Shown here in pieces: positions 52,575 to 60,869 of a stretch of DNA of 64,000 bases. Both the position numbers and the translations under genes were made by a program. Origin of the DNA: Actinomadura barringtoniae (GTDB lineage Bacteria; Actinomycetota; Actinomycetes; Streptosporangiales; Streptosporangiaceae); the NCBI RefSeq assembly GCF_017573505.1, contig NZ_JAGEOJ010000034.1:24601-88600 (forward strand), written 5' to 3'. Every line of letters begins with the position of its first letter. Positions within the stretch are counted from its first letter, which is position 1. The notes beneath the pieces are model-generated. The model did no database searches and was not told the origin of the DNA. It worked only from the letters and a program-made list of their open reading frames with translations.

Positions 52575-53275
52575 GGTCGGAGGTCCTTTCGGGTGAGGTA
52601 CTCCCACCCCGCGTCGAGCTGGGAGGCCGGCCAGCACTCGGCTCGTTTGGCGGCGGCCTCGGCCGCGTCGGAGTGCACCCGCACGGGGCCGGCCGCCATC
52701 GCCATGAGCTGGGTCTGGCAGGCGCGGTCGAGCAGGACGGCGTGCATGACCGCGGCCCGCACGCTGGTCCCGGCGGCGACGAGACCGTGCTTGGGGATGA
52801 GCGCGGCCGACGCGTCGCCGAGCGTGCCGGCCAGTGCCGCGCCGAGCTCCGGCGTCGTCACCAGGCCGCCGGTCAGGGTGAAGCGCGGCACGTCCTCGCC
52901 GCCGAACAGCGCGCCCTCGTGCGAGATCGGCAGGAGCGGTGTGCCCAGCGAGGCGAACGCGACGGCCGCCTGGGCGTGGGTGTGCACCGAGCATTCGAGC
53001 TCGGGACGGCGCCGGAGGATCTCCAGGTGGATGTGGCATTCCTTGTGCGGGGCGCCCTGGCCGTCGAGGACCTCGGCGTCGAACGAGACGAGGTGCACGC
53101 GTCCCTCGTCGATCTCCTCGAAGCCCCATCCGGGCGCCTTGATCCAGATGCCGCGGCCGTCCGGGTCGCGGACCGCCGCGTGGCCCCAGACCATGTCGGA
53201 CTGGCCGGCCGCCGCGAGCGCGCGGCTCGCCCGCACCGCCAGCGCCCTGGCCTCCGATGGCGTCGTCGCCGTCAC
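52571..53275 (-). CDS. Class II aldolase/adducin-family protein
   Basis: 234 residues from a GTG overlapping the preceding dehydrogenase stop. Fold landmarks: SDMVWGHAAVRDPDGRGIWI, HLVSFDAEVLDG, the zinc-binding pair in ECSVHTHAQAAVAFASLG, and a third His in IPKHGLVAAG. Class II aldolases cleave 2-keto-4-hydroxy acids or act as decarboxylases. In a meta-cleavage pathway this would release pyruvate from a hydroxy-keto acid (inference). The stop overlaps the monooxygenase ATG. Confidence 0.9.
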   Translation of the reverse strand: MTATTPSEARALAVRASRALAAAGQSDMVWGHAAVRDPDGRGIWIKAPGWGFEEIDEGRVHLVSFDAEVLDGQGAPHKECHIHLEILRRRPELECSVHTHAQAAVAFASLGTPLLPISHEGALFGGEDVPRFTLTGGLVTTPELGAALAGTLGDASAALIPKHGLVAAGTSVRAAVMHAVLLDRACQTQLMAMAAGPVRVHSDAAEAAAKRAECWPASQLDAGWEYLTRKDLRP

Positions 53276-54369
53276 GGGTTGACCACCGCCATCCACATCG
53301 GCTCCTCGCGCCGGTCCATGGCCGCGAGCGCCTCGTTGACCTCGGCGAGCGGATACCGGTGGGTGATCAGGTCGTCGGCGCGGAGCGCCCCCGAACCGAG
53401 CAGGTCGAGGACGGTGGCCGTGTCGGTACGGGTGCACGCCCGGGTGCCGACGACGCGCCAGCAGTGGTGCTGGAGGTCGCGGGCCGAGTAGGGGAACGGC
53501 GTGCGGTTGCCGCCCATGTGTACGAGCGTGCCGCCGGTGGCGAGGGCCGCGGTGGCCTGGGCCGTGCCGCCGCCCCTCGGCAGGAAGTCGATCACTGCGT
53601 CGGCGCCGTCCGGGATCAGGGTGCGCAGCCGCGCGGTCAGCGCGTGCTCGGCCTCCCAGTCGCGGCCGAGCTCGTCCAGCGCGACGGTCTCGGCCGGCAG
53701 GGGGCTGATCGCCCGCACCGGTTCGAGGCGCTGCGCCGAACGGCCGACGAGAACGAGCCGGGCCGCCCCGAAGAACGGCGCGAGCTTCACCGTCGCGGTC
53801 CCCATCGTCCCGGTCGCCGCCGTGATCACCAGCGTGCCGCCGGGCGGGAGGGCCGCGCACTTCAGCGCGCGGGCCGCGTTGGCCAGGTCGTGGACCTTGG
53901 CGCCCACGTCGAGGCTCACGCCGTCCGGCAGCAGGTCCACCAGCCAGGACGGGACGCGCACGTACTCGGCGAGCCCGCCGTCGTGGTACCGCTCGTACAG
54001 CGGCATGGGCCCGGTGCCGTGCGCGCCGTGGCCGATCATCGCGGCCGACGGGCACATCTGCTCGCGGTCGCTCCGGCAGTACCGGCACGTCCGGCAGGCC
54101 AGGATCGCGTGCACTCGCACCCGTGTGCCGACGAGCGCCGGATCCACCTCGGCGCCCGCCTCGGCCACCGTTCCGGCGATCTCGTGCCCCGGGACGGTGG
54201 GCAGGTGCTTGAACGAGCCGCGCGCGAGCAGCTTGGTCAGGCTCGGCGCCAGGCCGGCGGACGCCACCCGCACGAGCACGTCGTGCGGGCCGGGCTCGGG
54301 CACCGTGACCTTCTCCAGCCGGAGCGGCCCCGTCCTGTCATGGGCCCTGGCCGCGGCCATCAACGTCAT
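53272..54369 (-). CDS. Zinc-type alcohol dehydrogenase-like protein (MDR superfamily)
   Basis: 365 residues. GHEIAGTVAEAGAEV, a zinc-binding LACRTCRYCRSDREQMCPSA, and TAATGTMGTATVKLAPFFGA as nucleotide loop. Strongly similar along its whole length to 48119-49228, so the operon contains an internal duplication of this gene. It probably acts on a related aldehyde or alcohol intermediate. ATGA overlap with the bicupin gene upstream, GTGA overlap with the aldolase gene downstream. Confidence 0.9.
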   Translation of the reverse strand: MTLMAAARAHDRTGPLRLEKVTVPEPGPHDVLVRVASAGLAPSLTKLLARGSFKHLPTVPGHEIAGTVAEAGAEVDPALVGTRVRVHAILACRTCRYCRSDREQMCPSAAMIGHGAHGTGPMPLYERYHDGGLAEYVRVPSWLVDLLPDGVSLDVGAKVHDLANAARALKCAALPPGGTLVITAATGTMGTATVKLAPFFGAARLVLVGRSAQRLEPVRAISPLPAETVALDELGRDWEAEHALTARLRTLIPDGADAVIDFLPRGGGTAQATAALATGGTLVHMGGNRTPFPYSARDLQHHCWRVVGTRACTRTDTATVLDLLGSGALRADDLITHRYPLAEVNEALAAMDRREEPMWMAVVNP

Positions 54370-55349
54370 CGGAGCCGCTCGATCTCGGCCGCGCCCAGCC
54401 GTTCGGCCGTCTTGGTGGTCTCGGAGATCTGCGGCAGTTCGCGCGACGACACGACCGTGAGATGGGCGCTCGGCTCGTGGTGGATGCTGGTGAACGCGGT
54501 GCCCGTCGGGACCCGCACGAAGTCACCCGGCTCCAGCAGGACCGTGCCGCGCTGGGTGACCAGGGTGCGCTGCCCGGAGAGCTGGTACTGGACCTCCTCG
54601 GCGTTGCGGATGCGCCGGTAGACGCGGCCGTCGGAGGACGCGCCGAACGTCCGCCCGATGAGGACGTGCGACGACTTGTAGAGCCAGGTGGTGCCCGGCG
54701 CCTCGTCGTCCGGCTTGAGGATCCGCAGCCGCTCCTGCTCGCCCTTGGCGTGCTCCAGCAGGGTGAGCTCGTCGGTCGGCGCCATCACCACGTCGTGGCC
54801 GGGCCCGGCGAGGCACTCGGTGATCAGCTCGTTGGTGAGGACCGGCTCCCAGCCCTCGAACGGCGGGATGACGACCTCGGACGTGCGGTACTCCGGGTGG
54901 GACTCGGTGACCGGCGCGGGAACGTAGAAGAGGATGTGGATGTCCTCGCGGCCGAAGTTGTCGTGGGCGACGCCGACCGGCAGCCGGGAGAAGTCGCCCG
55001 GCACCAGGTCCACGCTGCCCAGGTCGGTCATCAGCGTTCGCAGGCCCGTGACCTGGTAGGACATCTCGTCCACGTCGCAGTTGCGGTGGTAGAACGGCTG
55101 CCGGTTGTTCATGGTCTGCCATTCGAGCCGCATGAAGTCGCTCTCGTAGACGCCGCGCGGGTGGGCGAACGGCTGCTCGATGTAGTGCGGCGGGAAGTGC
55201 ACGACCTGGATCTCCGGGTGGTCGCGCCAGCGCTTGCGCCCGTCGGGCGGCGTCAGCGGCTCCGACAGCAGGTGCTCCTCCTTCCGCTCGAACACCCGCG
55301 GCGGCGCGTCGAACGGGAAGGTCTCGAAGTGTTCGTGCACGGTGCCCAT
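54366..55349 (-). CDS. Bicupin protein, ring-cleavage dioxygenase-like
   Basis: 327 residues from the ATG at 55349. Two cupin domains are seen. The first is YHRNCDVDEMSYQVTGLRTL, TDLGSVDLVPGDFSRLPVGV, with AHDN. The second is RRIRNAEEVQYQLSGQRTLV, TQRGTVLLEPGDFVRVPTGT. The first domain's His/Asp/Glu/His set (YHRNCDVDE...AHDN) could hold Fe(II), as in homogentisate or gentisate dioxygenases. The second lacks the usual His and may be structural. The start codon is 1 bp from the TAXI stop; ATGA overlap with the next gene. The operon's second ring-cleavage candidate. Confidence 0.75.
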   Translation of the reverse strand: MGTVHEHFETFPFDAPPRVFERKEEHLLSEPLTPPDGRKRWRDHPEIQVVHFPPHYIEQPFAHPRGVYESDFMRLEWQTMNNRQPFYHRNCDVDEMSYQVTGLRTLMTDLGSVDLVPGDFSRLPVGVAHDNFGREDIHILFYVPAPVTESHPEYRTSEVVIPPFEGWEPVLTNELITECLAGPGHDVVMAPTDELTLLEHAKGEQERLRILKPDDEAPGTTWLYKSSHVLIGRTFGASSDGRVYRRIRNAEEVQYQLSGQRTLVTQRGTVLLEPGDFVRVPTGTAFTSIHHEPSAHLTVVSSRELPQISETTKTAERLGAAEIERLR

Positions 55350-55350
55350 G

Positions 55351-56412
55351 TCAGTTCTCCTCGGTGGGCTCGGAGCGGTCGGCGGCCTTGAGGCGGTCGG
55401 CAGGCTCGGAGTGGTCGGCGGGCGTGGAGTGGTCGGCAGGCTCGGAGTGGTCGGCGGGCTTGAGGTGGTCGTTCTCGCGGTAGTAGGCCTCGGCACCGGG
55501 GTGCAGGGGGACGGGCAGCCCTCGGCAGATCTCGCGCATGTCGATCGGGGAGGTCATCGCGCGGGTCGGCCCGGTGAAGCGGGCGGACATGATGTCCTTC
55601 TGTTCGTCGATGGCCCGTACGGCCAGGTAGGCCAGCTCGTCGGGCAGGTCCTCGGCGCAGTAGAGGATCCAGCCGGAGAAGTCGATGGTCGGGATGTCGC
55701 GGTCGAGCCCGCGCAGCCGCCCCTTCTCCAGGACCCCGGCCGGCATGCCCATCCCGGTGCAGTGCTTCAGCACGTGCTCGTCCAGCGGCAGGAACCGCAG
55801 GTCGTACATCGTCGTCAGCCTCCGCCACCGCCAGGTCATGATCGCCTCGTCGAAGACGGCGTCGAACGCGGGGTCGGCGGGCACGGCGTCGGGGGAGTTC
55901 TGCGAGCGGGGCCGGTCGCGCAGCAGCTCGCCGCCCCAGCTCTCCAGGTCCTCCTGGGAGAAGCCGTGGCAGGCGAGGATCTCGTCCATCACCCAGCGGG
56001 CCGGGTGCCCCATCTCGCGGCCCGGCATGGAGATCTTGAGCGGCAGCCGCCCGGCCGGGATGTCGGCCAGGCTCGTGATCCCGGTCTCGGCCCGGACCGC
56101 GAGGGCGAGCCGGTCGTCGTGCGAGAACGCGGCGATCGCCTTCAGCGGGAGAGGCCGGTCGTACGGCCCCTTGCCCTCGCGGGCCATCGCGAGCGCCCAG
56201 TTGGGCGTGGTGATCCCGAAGTGGTACCGGCCCTCGGCGACCAGGCGCGGCCCGTCCATGCCGAGCGCGGCGGGCGGCGTACCGGTGACGGCCGCGATCG
56301 TCGAGCCGTCGGGCAGCGGGCTGCCGTAGCCGCCCATGCCGTTGGCCAGCAGGCTGCCGATGTTCATCCAGTTCTGGCCCGGACACAGGATCCGGACGTC
56401 GACGGCTCGCAT
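55351..56412 (-). CDS. TAXI-like periplasmic-binding-fold protein without signal peptide (2)
   Basis: 353 residues. It starts directly in the mature fold: MRAVDVRILCPGQNWMNIGS, then ITTPNWALAMAREGKG, AIAAFSHDDRLALAVRAETG, and GLPVPLHPGAEAYYRENDHL. No signal peptide or lipobox is seen. The C-terminal tail is a string of six-residue units (LKPADH, SEPADH, STPADH) encoded by an 18-bp repeat. Related to the protein at 49966-50964, but diverged. It follows the FAH-family hydrolase gene (11 bp gap) and ends one base before the bicupin start. Confidence 0.78.
   Translation of the reverse strand: MRAVDVRILCPGQNWMNIGSLLANGMGGYGSPLPDGSTIAAVTGTPPAALGMDGPRLVAEGRYHFGITTPNWALAMAREGKGPYDRPLPLKAIAAFSHDDRLALAVRAETGITSLADIPAGRLPLKISMPGREMGHPARWVMDEILACHGFSQEDLESWGGELLRDRPRSQNSPDAVPADPAFDAVFDEAIMTWRWRRLTTMYDLRFLPLDEHVLKHCTGMGMPAGVLEKGRLRGLDRDIPTIDFSGWILYCAEDLPDELAYLAVRAIDEQKDIMSARFTGPTRAMTSPIDMREICRGLPVPLHPGAEAYYRENDHLKPADHSEPADHSTPADHSEPADRLKAADRSEPTEEN
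55375..55464 (-). repeat. 18-bp tandem repeat encoding the tail of TAXI-like protein 2
   Basis: Five units of 18 bp encode LKPADH, SEPADH, STPADH, SEPADR, LKAADR. Units differ by a few bases, so they are old, not from recent slippage. The array ends 7 codons before the stop. It is inside the coding frame and keeps it open. Confidence 0.85.
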
Positions 56413-56423
56413 GTGCGCCCCCC

Positions 56424-57290
56424 TCAGCTCTCGGCCCGTACGGTGTTACGCAGCGTGCCGATGCCCTCGATCTCCACCTCGACGATGTCACCGTCGGTGA
56501 GGAACACCTGAGGATCGCGACGGTATCCGACGCCGCCGGGAGTCCCGGTCAGGATCACGTCGCCGGCCTCCAGCCGGGTGAACTCCGAGGTGACCCGGAT
56601 CAGCTCCGGCACGTCGAAGATCAGCCGGTCGGTGGTGGCGGACTGCATCTCCGCGCCGTTCAGCCGCAGGGCGATGCCGAGCCTGCCCGGGCCGAGCCCG
56701 TCCGCGTCGAGCTCGTCGGCGGTCACCAGCACCGGCCCGAGCGGGGTGGAGCCGTCCCAGGCCTTGCCCTGCATCCACTGGTGGGTCTTGTACTGGTAGT
56801 CGCGCATGGTCACGTCGTTGCAGATCGTGTAGCCGAGGACGTGATCGAACGCGTCGTCCCTGGAGATCCGGCGGCCCGGCTTGCCGATCACCACGGCCAG
56901 TTCGGCCTCGTAGTCGACCTGGACCGACTCCGGCGGGAGCGTGATCGGCGCTCCGTGCCCGATCAGGCTGGACGCGAACTTGGGGAAGAGCACGGGGTAG
57001 GTGGGCAGGTCGCGCCCGGTCTCGTCCACGTGCGACCGGTAGTTGAGCCCGACGCAGAAGATCTTCTCGGGCCGGGCGACCGGCAGCAGCGTCAGCTCGT
57101 CCAACTCCACGCCTTCATCGGCCGGCTCCATGGCGGCCAGGGCCTCGGGGGTCAGGGCCTTGGGGGTCAGGGCCTTGGGGGAGAGGCGCCGGTCGATGCG
57201 GCCCAGTCCCGGCAGCCGGTGGACGCGCGTGCCGTCGAGCCTGCCGAGCGCCTCGGCTCCGTTCCGGTCCAGATAGGCGACCAACCGCAT
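56424..57290 (-). CDS. Fumarylacetoacetate hydrolase (FAH)-family protein
   Basis: 288 residues. The C-terminal FAH fold is clear: IFCVGLNYRSHVDETGRDLP, DYEAELAVVIGKPGRRISRD (metal-binding Glu-x-Glu and Asp), GYTICNDVTMRDYQYKTHQW and VILTGTPGGVGYRR. The family hydrolyses or isomerises/decarboxylates acylpyruvate-type ring-cleavage products. The N-terminal linker carries a 15-bp tandem repeat (units LTPKA, LTPEA). Strong ribosome site AAGGAG before the ATG at 57290. First gene of the operon. Confidence 0.92.
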   Translation of the reverse strand: MRLVAYLDRNGAEALGRLDGTRVHRLPGLGRIDRRLSPKALTPKALTPEALAAMEPADEGVELDELTLLPVARPEKIFCVGLNYRSHVDETGRDLPTYPVLFPKFASSLIGHGAPITLPPESVQVDYEAELAVVIGKPGRRISRDDAFDHVLGYTICNDVTMRDYQYKTHQWMQGKAWDGSTPLGPVLVTADELDADGLGPGRLGIALRLNGAEMQSATTDRLIFDVPELIRVTSEFTRLEAGDVILTGTPGGVGYRRDPQVFLTDGDIVEVEIEGIGTLRNTVRAES

Positions 57291-57315
57291 CCCGGCTCCT
57301 TGCTTCCTGAGTTGT

Positions 57316-57328
57316 CCTGATTATCAGG
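57316..57328. promoter_or_regulatory. Palindromic operator candidate, site 1
   Basis: CCTGATTATCAGG, a 13-bp dyad (CCTGA-TTA-TCAGG) 26 bp upstream of the FAH start codon. The same CCTG-N5-CAGG layout recurs at 57416 and at 63044. Confidence 0.6.
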
Positions 57329-57415
57329 GCAGACATCCTGTATTTCGAAACAGCCTAGATCTAGAGGGGGTGAGGGTCAATGAGTTAGTCTCGTTTCAGA
57401 AATCAGGATTTACAT

Positions 57416-57428
57416 CCTGAAATTCAGG
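57416..57428. promoter_or_regulatory. Palindromic operator candidate, site 2
   Basis: CCTGAAATTCAGG, a 13-bp dyad with the same arms and spacing as site 1. It ends just before the AAGGAG ribosome site of the VOC gene at 57443. It overlaps a second dyad TCAGGAT-TTAC-ATCCTGA (57403-57420). A repressor bound here would block the VOC transcript. Confidence 0.6.
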
Positions 57429-57442
57429 ACAAGGAGCACCAC

Positions 57443-57937
57443 ATGGCCATCGCCGAACTAGGGCACACCGGACTCTGGGTGTACGACCTCCCTCTGATGC
57501 GCGACTTCTACGAGCGGGTGCTCGGCCTGACGGTCACCGACGAGGACACCGACCTGGGCATCGTGTTCTTCAGCTCCCGGCCGGACGAGGAGCACCACGA
57601 GTTCGTGCTCCAGACCGGGCGGACCGCCGAGCCCGGGGCCAAACAGCAGCACCAGATCTCATGGCGGGTGGAGACCCTGGAGGACGTCCGGGCCTTCCAC
57701 CGCCTCTTCCAGGAGCGGGGCATCGAGGTCCAGCAGGAGGTCACGCACGGGAACGCCTTCGGGATCTACTTCTTCGACCCCGAGGGCAACCGCAACGAGG
57801 TCTACCTGCGCCTGGACCGCGACGTCCGGCAGCCGTTCCGCAAGTCGATCGACTTCGGGCTGCCCGCCGAGGAGATCTACGCCGAGGCCGACCGGCTCCT
57901 CGCCGACGGCGGACCCGCCTACCAGCCCGTCCAGTAG
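57443..57937 (+). CDS. VOC-family protein, catechol 2,3-dioxygenase-like
   Basis: 164 residues, one VOC module pair: ELGHTGLWVYDLPLMRDFYE, HHEFVLQTGR, QHQISWRVETLEDVRAFHRL and GIYFFDPEGNRNEVYLRLDR. The His in LGHTGLWV, His in HQISW and Glu in NRNEVY make the H-H-E metal site. This single-domain type is often called glyoxalase/bleomycin-resistance/dioxygenase. AAGGAG lies 6 bases before the ATG. Divergent from the nine-gene operon and sharing its operator region. Confidence 0.88.
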   Translation: MAIAELGHTGLWVYDLPLMRDFYERVLGLTVTDEDTDLGIVFFSSRPDEEHHEFVLQTGRTAEPGAKQQHQISWRVETLEDVRAFHRLFQERGIEVQQEVTHGNAFGIYFFDPEGNRNEVYLRLDRDVRQPFRKSIDFGLPAEEIYAEADRLLADGGPAYQPVQ

Positions 57938-57948
57938 GAGCGCGAGCC

Positions 57949-57984
57949 GGAAGGCGCGGTGCCGCGAACGGCACCGCGCCTTCC
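57949..57984. terminator. Bidirectional terminator
   Basis: A perfect 16-bp inverted repeat (GGAAGGCGCGGTGCCG and its complement) with loop CGAA, between the convergent VOC gene (stop 57937) and the transporter ATPase gene (stop 58006). Confidence 0.88.
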
Positions 57985-58005
57985 GCGACCTCCGCGCCTT
58001 CGCCG

Positions 58006-59094
58006 TCAGAGGATGACCGAGACGCGATCGGCGGGCAGTTCCAGCCACACCGCCTCCCCGGAGGCGGCGGTGAGGCCCGGGTCCTGGCGCGTCACCCAGA
58101 CCGTGTCACCGACGCGCACGTGGCAGTCCACACACTCGCCGACGAACATCACCCGGTCGATCTCGCCCTTGATCACGTTCGGTACGCCGACGGGCTCGGA
58201 CAGGTGCAGGCGCACGGCCTCGGGCCGCACGGCCAGCAGGACCTCGTCGCCCGCCTTGGTGCCCGGGTCGGAGGCGACGTCGAAGGCCCCCACCGGCGTA
58301 TCGATCCGCCGGGCCGCCGTCCGCGTGCCGGACAGGAAGTTGGTCGTCCCGACGAAGTCGGCCACGAACCGTGTCGCCGGTCGCTGGTAGACCTCGCGCG
58401 GCCCGCCCTCCTGGATGATCTTCCCGGCCTGCATCACCGCGATCCGGGTCGACATGCTGAGCGCCTCGTCCTGGTCGTGCGTCACGAACAGCGTGGTGAT
58501 GCCCAGCTCCTGCTGGAGCGAGGCCAGCTCGGCGCGCATCGCCTGCCGCAGCTTGGCGTCCAGGTTCGACAGCGGCTCGTCCAGCAGCAACAGCTTGGGG
58601 CGGCGTACGAGCGCCCGCGCGAGTGCCAGCCGCTGCTGCTGTCCGCCTGACAGCTGCGTCGCCATGCGGCCCTCGTACCCCGCGAGGTGAACGGCCGCCA
58701 GCGCGGCCTCGACCCGTTTCCTGATCTCCTGCTTCGGCGGCTTCCCCTTCCCCTTGCTCACCTGGAGGGGGAACGCGGCGTTGTCGAAGACGTTCATGTG
58801 CGGCCAGATGCCGTAGCTCTGGAACACCATGCCGATGTCGCGCCGGTTGGGCGGTACGAACCGGCCGTTCTGCGTGACCACCGTTCCGTCGATGACGATG
58901 CGTCCGGCGTCCGGGCGTTCCAGCCCCGCGACGGCCCGCAGTGTCGAGGTCTTGCCGCAGCCCGACGGCCCGAGGAGCGTGTAAACCTCGCCCTCCCGGA
59001 TCTCGAACCCGACGTCGTCGATCGCCTGGACGGTGGCGCCCCGGTCGGCGAATCCCTTGCGCAGCCCTTCGACCGCGAGCGGCGTGCCCGTCAT
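58006..59094 (-). CDS. ABC transporter ATP-binding protein, Fe3+/polyamine-type importer
   Basis: 362 residues. Walker A LLGPSGCGKTSTLRAVAG, signature LSGGQQQRLALARALVRRP, Walker B LLLLDEPLSNLDAKLR, and a switch His in LFVTHDQDEALSMS. A C-terminal TOBE domain (about residues 270-360) marks the PotA/FbpC/MalK-like import group. It powers the permease encoded upstream, with an ATGA overlap of stop and start. Last gene of the three-gene transporter operon. Confidence 0.95.
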   Translation of the reverse strand: MTGTPLAVEGLRKGFADRGATVQAIDDVGFEIREGEVYTLLGPSGCGKTSTLRAVAGLERPDAGRIVIDGTVVTQNGRFVPPNRRDIGMVFQSYGIWPHMNVFDNAAFPLQVSKGKGKPPKQEIRKRVEAALAAVHLAGYEGRMATQLSGGQQQRLALARALVRRPKLLLLDEPLSNLDAKLRQAMRAELASLQQELGITTLFVTHDQDEALSMSTRIAVMQAGKIIQEGGPREVYQRPATRFVADFVGTTNFLSGTRTAARRIDTPVGAFDVASDPGTKAGDEVLLAVRPEAVRLHLSEPVGVPNVIKGEIDRVMFVGECVDCHVRVGDTVWVTRQDPGLTAASGEAVWLELPADRVSVIL

Positions 59095-60869
59095 GAGATC
59101 GCCTTCCCTTCGTTCTTGCGCGTGAGCAGGAGGAACAGCACCACGACCGGGGTCATGACGCCGATCATCAGGAGGGTCAGGGCGGACGAGGCGCCCACCT
59201 GGCCGGTGTTGAAGAGCGTCCAGGAGGCCACCGGAAGCGTCAGCGTGTCCTGCCCGCCGATCAACGTCGGCACGGTCAGGTCGCGCAGACTGAGCAGCGC
59301 CAGCCACAGCCACGTGTAGGTCAGCACTGGGCGCAGCAGCGGCAGCGTGATCCGGCGTACGGCCGTCCAGGTCGAGGCGCCCGACATGGCGGCCGCCTCC
59401 TCCAGCTCGGTGTGAATCTGCAGGAGGCCGGCGTTGAACATGCGGGTGCCGAACGCGAGCTGGATCAGCGCCGTCACGGCCACGAGCAGCGTGAGCGAGC
59501 CGTACAGCCCGTACCAGCCCCTGGTCCAGTACAGCGCGGCGATCATCGCGCCGAACGCGAAGACCGTGCTCGGCACCGCCTGCGGCAGGAACGCCACCAG
59601 GTCGTACACGAACCGGAACCGCGACCGCGACCGCACGACGACGAACGCGAACGCCAGGCTCATCAGCACCGCCAGCGTCGGCGCCAGCACCATGAGCTTG
59701 ACCGACGTCTCCAGCCCGCGCCCGACGAACGCCCAGTCCAGGTGCCGGTAGTTGTCCAGCGACACGACGTCGAACGCCTTCGCCGACGGCTTCTGCACGA
59801 ACGGCAGCAGCGAGATCCAGACGACCATCAGCATCGGCAGCACGATCGACCACAGGAAGTAGCCGCCGACCAGCAGCCAGGCCGCCCAGCGCCACTTCCC
59901 GAGCCTGACGCGGGCCGGGCGGTGGCCCTTGCCCGCCACCACCTGGTACTTGCGGCCCGAGCGGAGCGTGCGCTGGTACCAGAGGCTGAACGCCAGCCCG
60001 AGCAGGATCATCACGCCGCTGAACGCCGCCGGTACGCCGTACTCCGGCTGCCCCGCCGACGGGTTGGTCGCCACGTACAGGTAGCTGCTGAAGACGTAGA
60101 TCCGGTTCGACAGACCCATGATCAGCGGGATGTCCAGCGACGAGATCGCGATCGTTCCCGCGAAGAGCCCGGCGCCCAGCAGGCTGGGGTAGATGAGCGG
60201 CAGCGTCACCCGGCGCAGCACCGTCCACGGCCCCGCGCCGGACGCTCGCGCCGCCTCCTCCAGCGACCCGTCCAGCGAGCGCAGGCCGCCCGACACCATC
60301 GTGAAGACCAGCGCCGACAGCGACAGGCCCTCGACGAAGCCCATCCCGACCAGCGACACGATGTTGACGGGCGCCTTCGCCAGCCCGAACCCCTCCATCA
60401 GCCACTGGTTGACCGCGCCGATGCGCGGGTGGAACAGGAAGATCCAGCCCATCGCGGTGAAGAAGCCGGGGATGAGGATGCGCAGCACCATCACCGTGTT
60501 GATCGTCCGGCCCCAGCCGAAGTCGGTGCGTTCCACCAGCAGCGCGATCGCCGTACCGAAGAAGAGCGCCACGACCAGGGTCACCGCGATGTAGACGAGC
60601 GTGTTCTGCACGACGTCCCACACCTGGGAGTTCCCGAACAGCGCCCGGTAGTTCCCCAGCGTGAACGCGCCGTCCGGCGAACCCTGCGCGCGGAATCCGA
60701 GGTAGACCACGAGCCCGAGCAACCCGACGACGCACAGCGCGGGCACGCTGATCACGGCGCCCAGCAGGCCGGTGGCCGTCAGCCGGGACCCGCGCCCGCT
60801 CGCCTCCTCCACCGGGCCGGGCTCACCGCTCGGAGCAGCCTCTGCCGTCTTGGTCGTCAGCTGAGTCAT
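59091..60869 (-). CDS. ABC transporter permease, fused two-domain Fe3+ type
   Basis: 592 residues, about 12 transmembrane helices, formed by two fused BPD_transp_1 domains. Each has an EAA-like loop that contacts the ATPase: EEAARASGAGPWTVLRRVTL and EEAAAMSGASTWTAVRRITL. Such fused permeases work with FbpA/ThiB/2-aminoethylphosphonate-type binding proteins. ATGA overlaps at both ends link it to the ATPase and the binding-protein genes. Confidence 0.95.
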   Translation of the reverse strand: MTQLTTKTAEAAPSGEPGPVEEASGRGSRLTATGLLGAVISVPALCVVGLLGLVVYLGFRAQGSPDGAFTLGNYRALFGNSQVWDVVQNTLVYIAVTLVVALFFGTAIALLVERTDFGWGRTINTVMVLRILIPGFFTAMGWIFLFHPRIGAVNQWLMEGFGLAKAPVNIVSLVGMGFVEGLSLSALVFTMVSGGLRSLDGSLEEAARASGAGPWTVLRRVTLPLIYPSLLGAGLFAGTIAISSLDIPLIMGLSNRIYVFSSYLYVATNPSAGQPEYGVPAAFSGVMILLGLAFSLWYQRTLRSGRKYQVVAGKGHRPARVRLGKWRWAAWLLVGGYFLWSIVLPMLMVVWISLLPFVQKPSAKAFDVVSLDNYRHLDWAFVGRGLETSVKLMVLAPTLAVLMSLAFAFVVVRSRSRFRFVYDLVAFLPQAVPSTVFAFGAMIAALYWTRGWYGLYGSLTLLVAVTALIQLAFGTRMFNAGLLQIHTELEEAAAMSGASTWTAVRRITLPLLRPVLTYTWLWLALLSLRDLTVPTLIGGQDTLTLPVASWTLFNTGQVGASSALTLLMIGVMTPVVVLFLLLTRKNEGKAIS

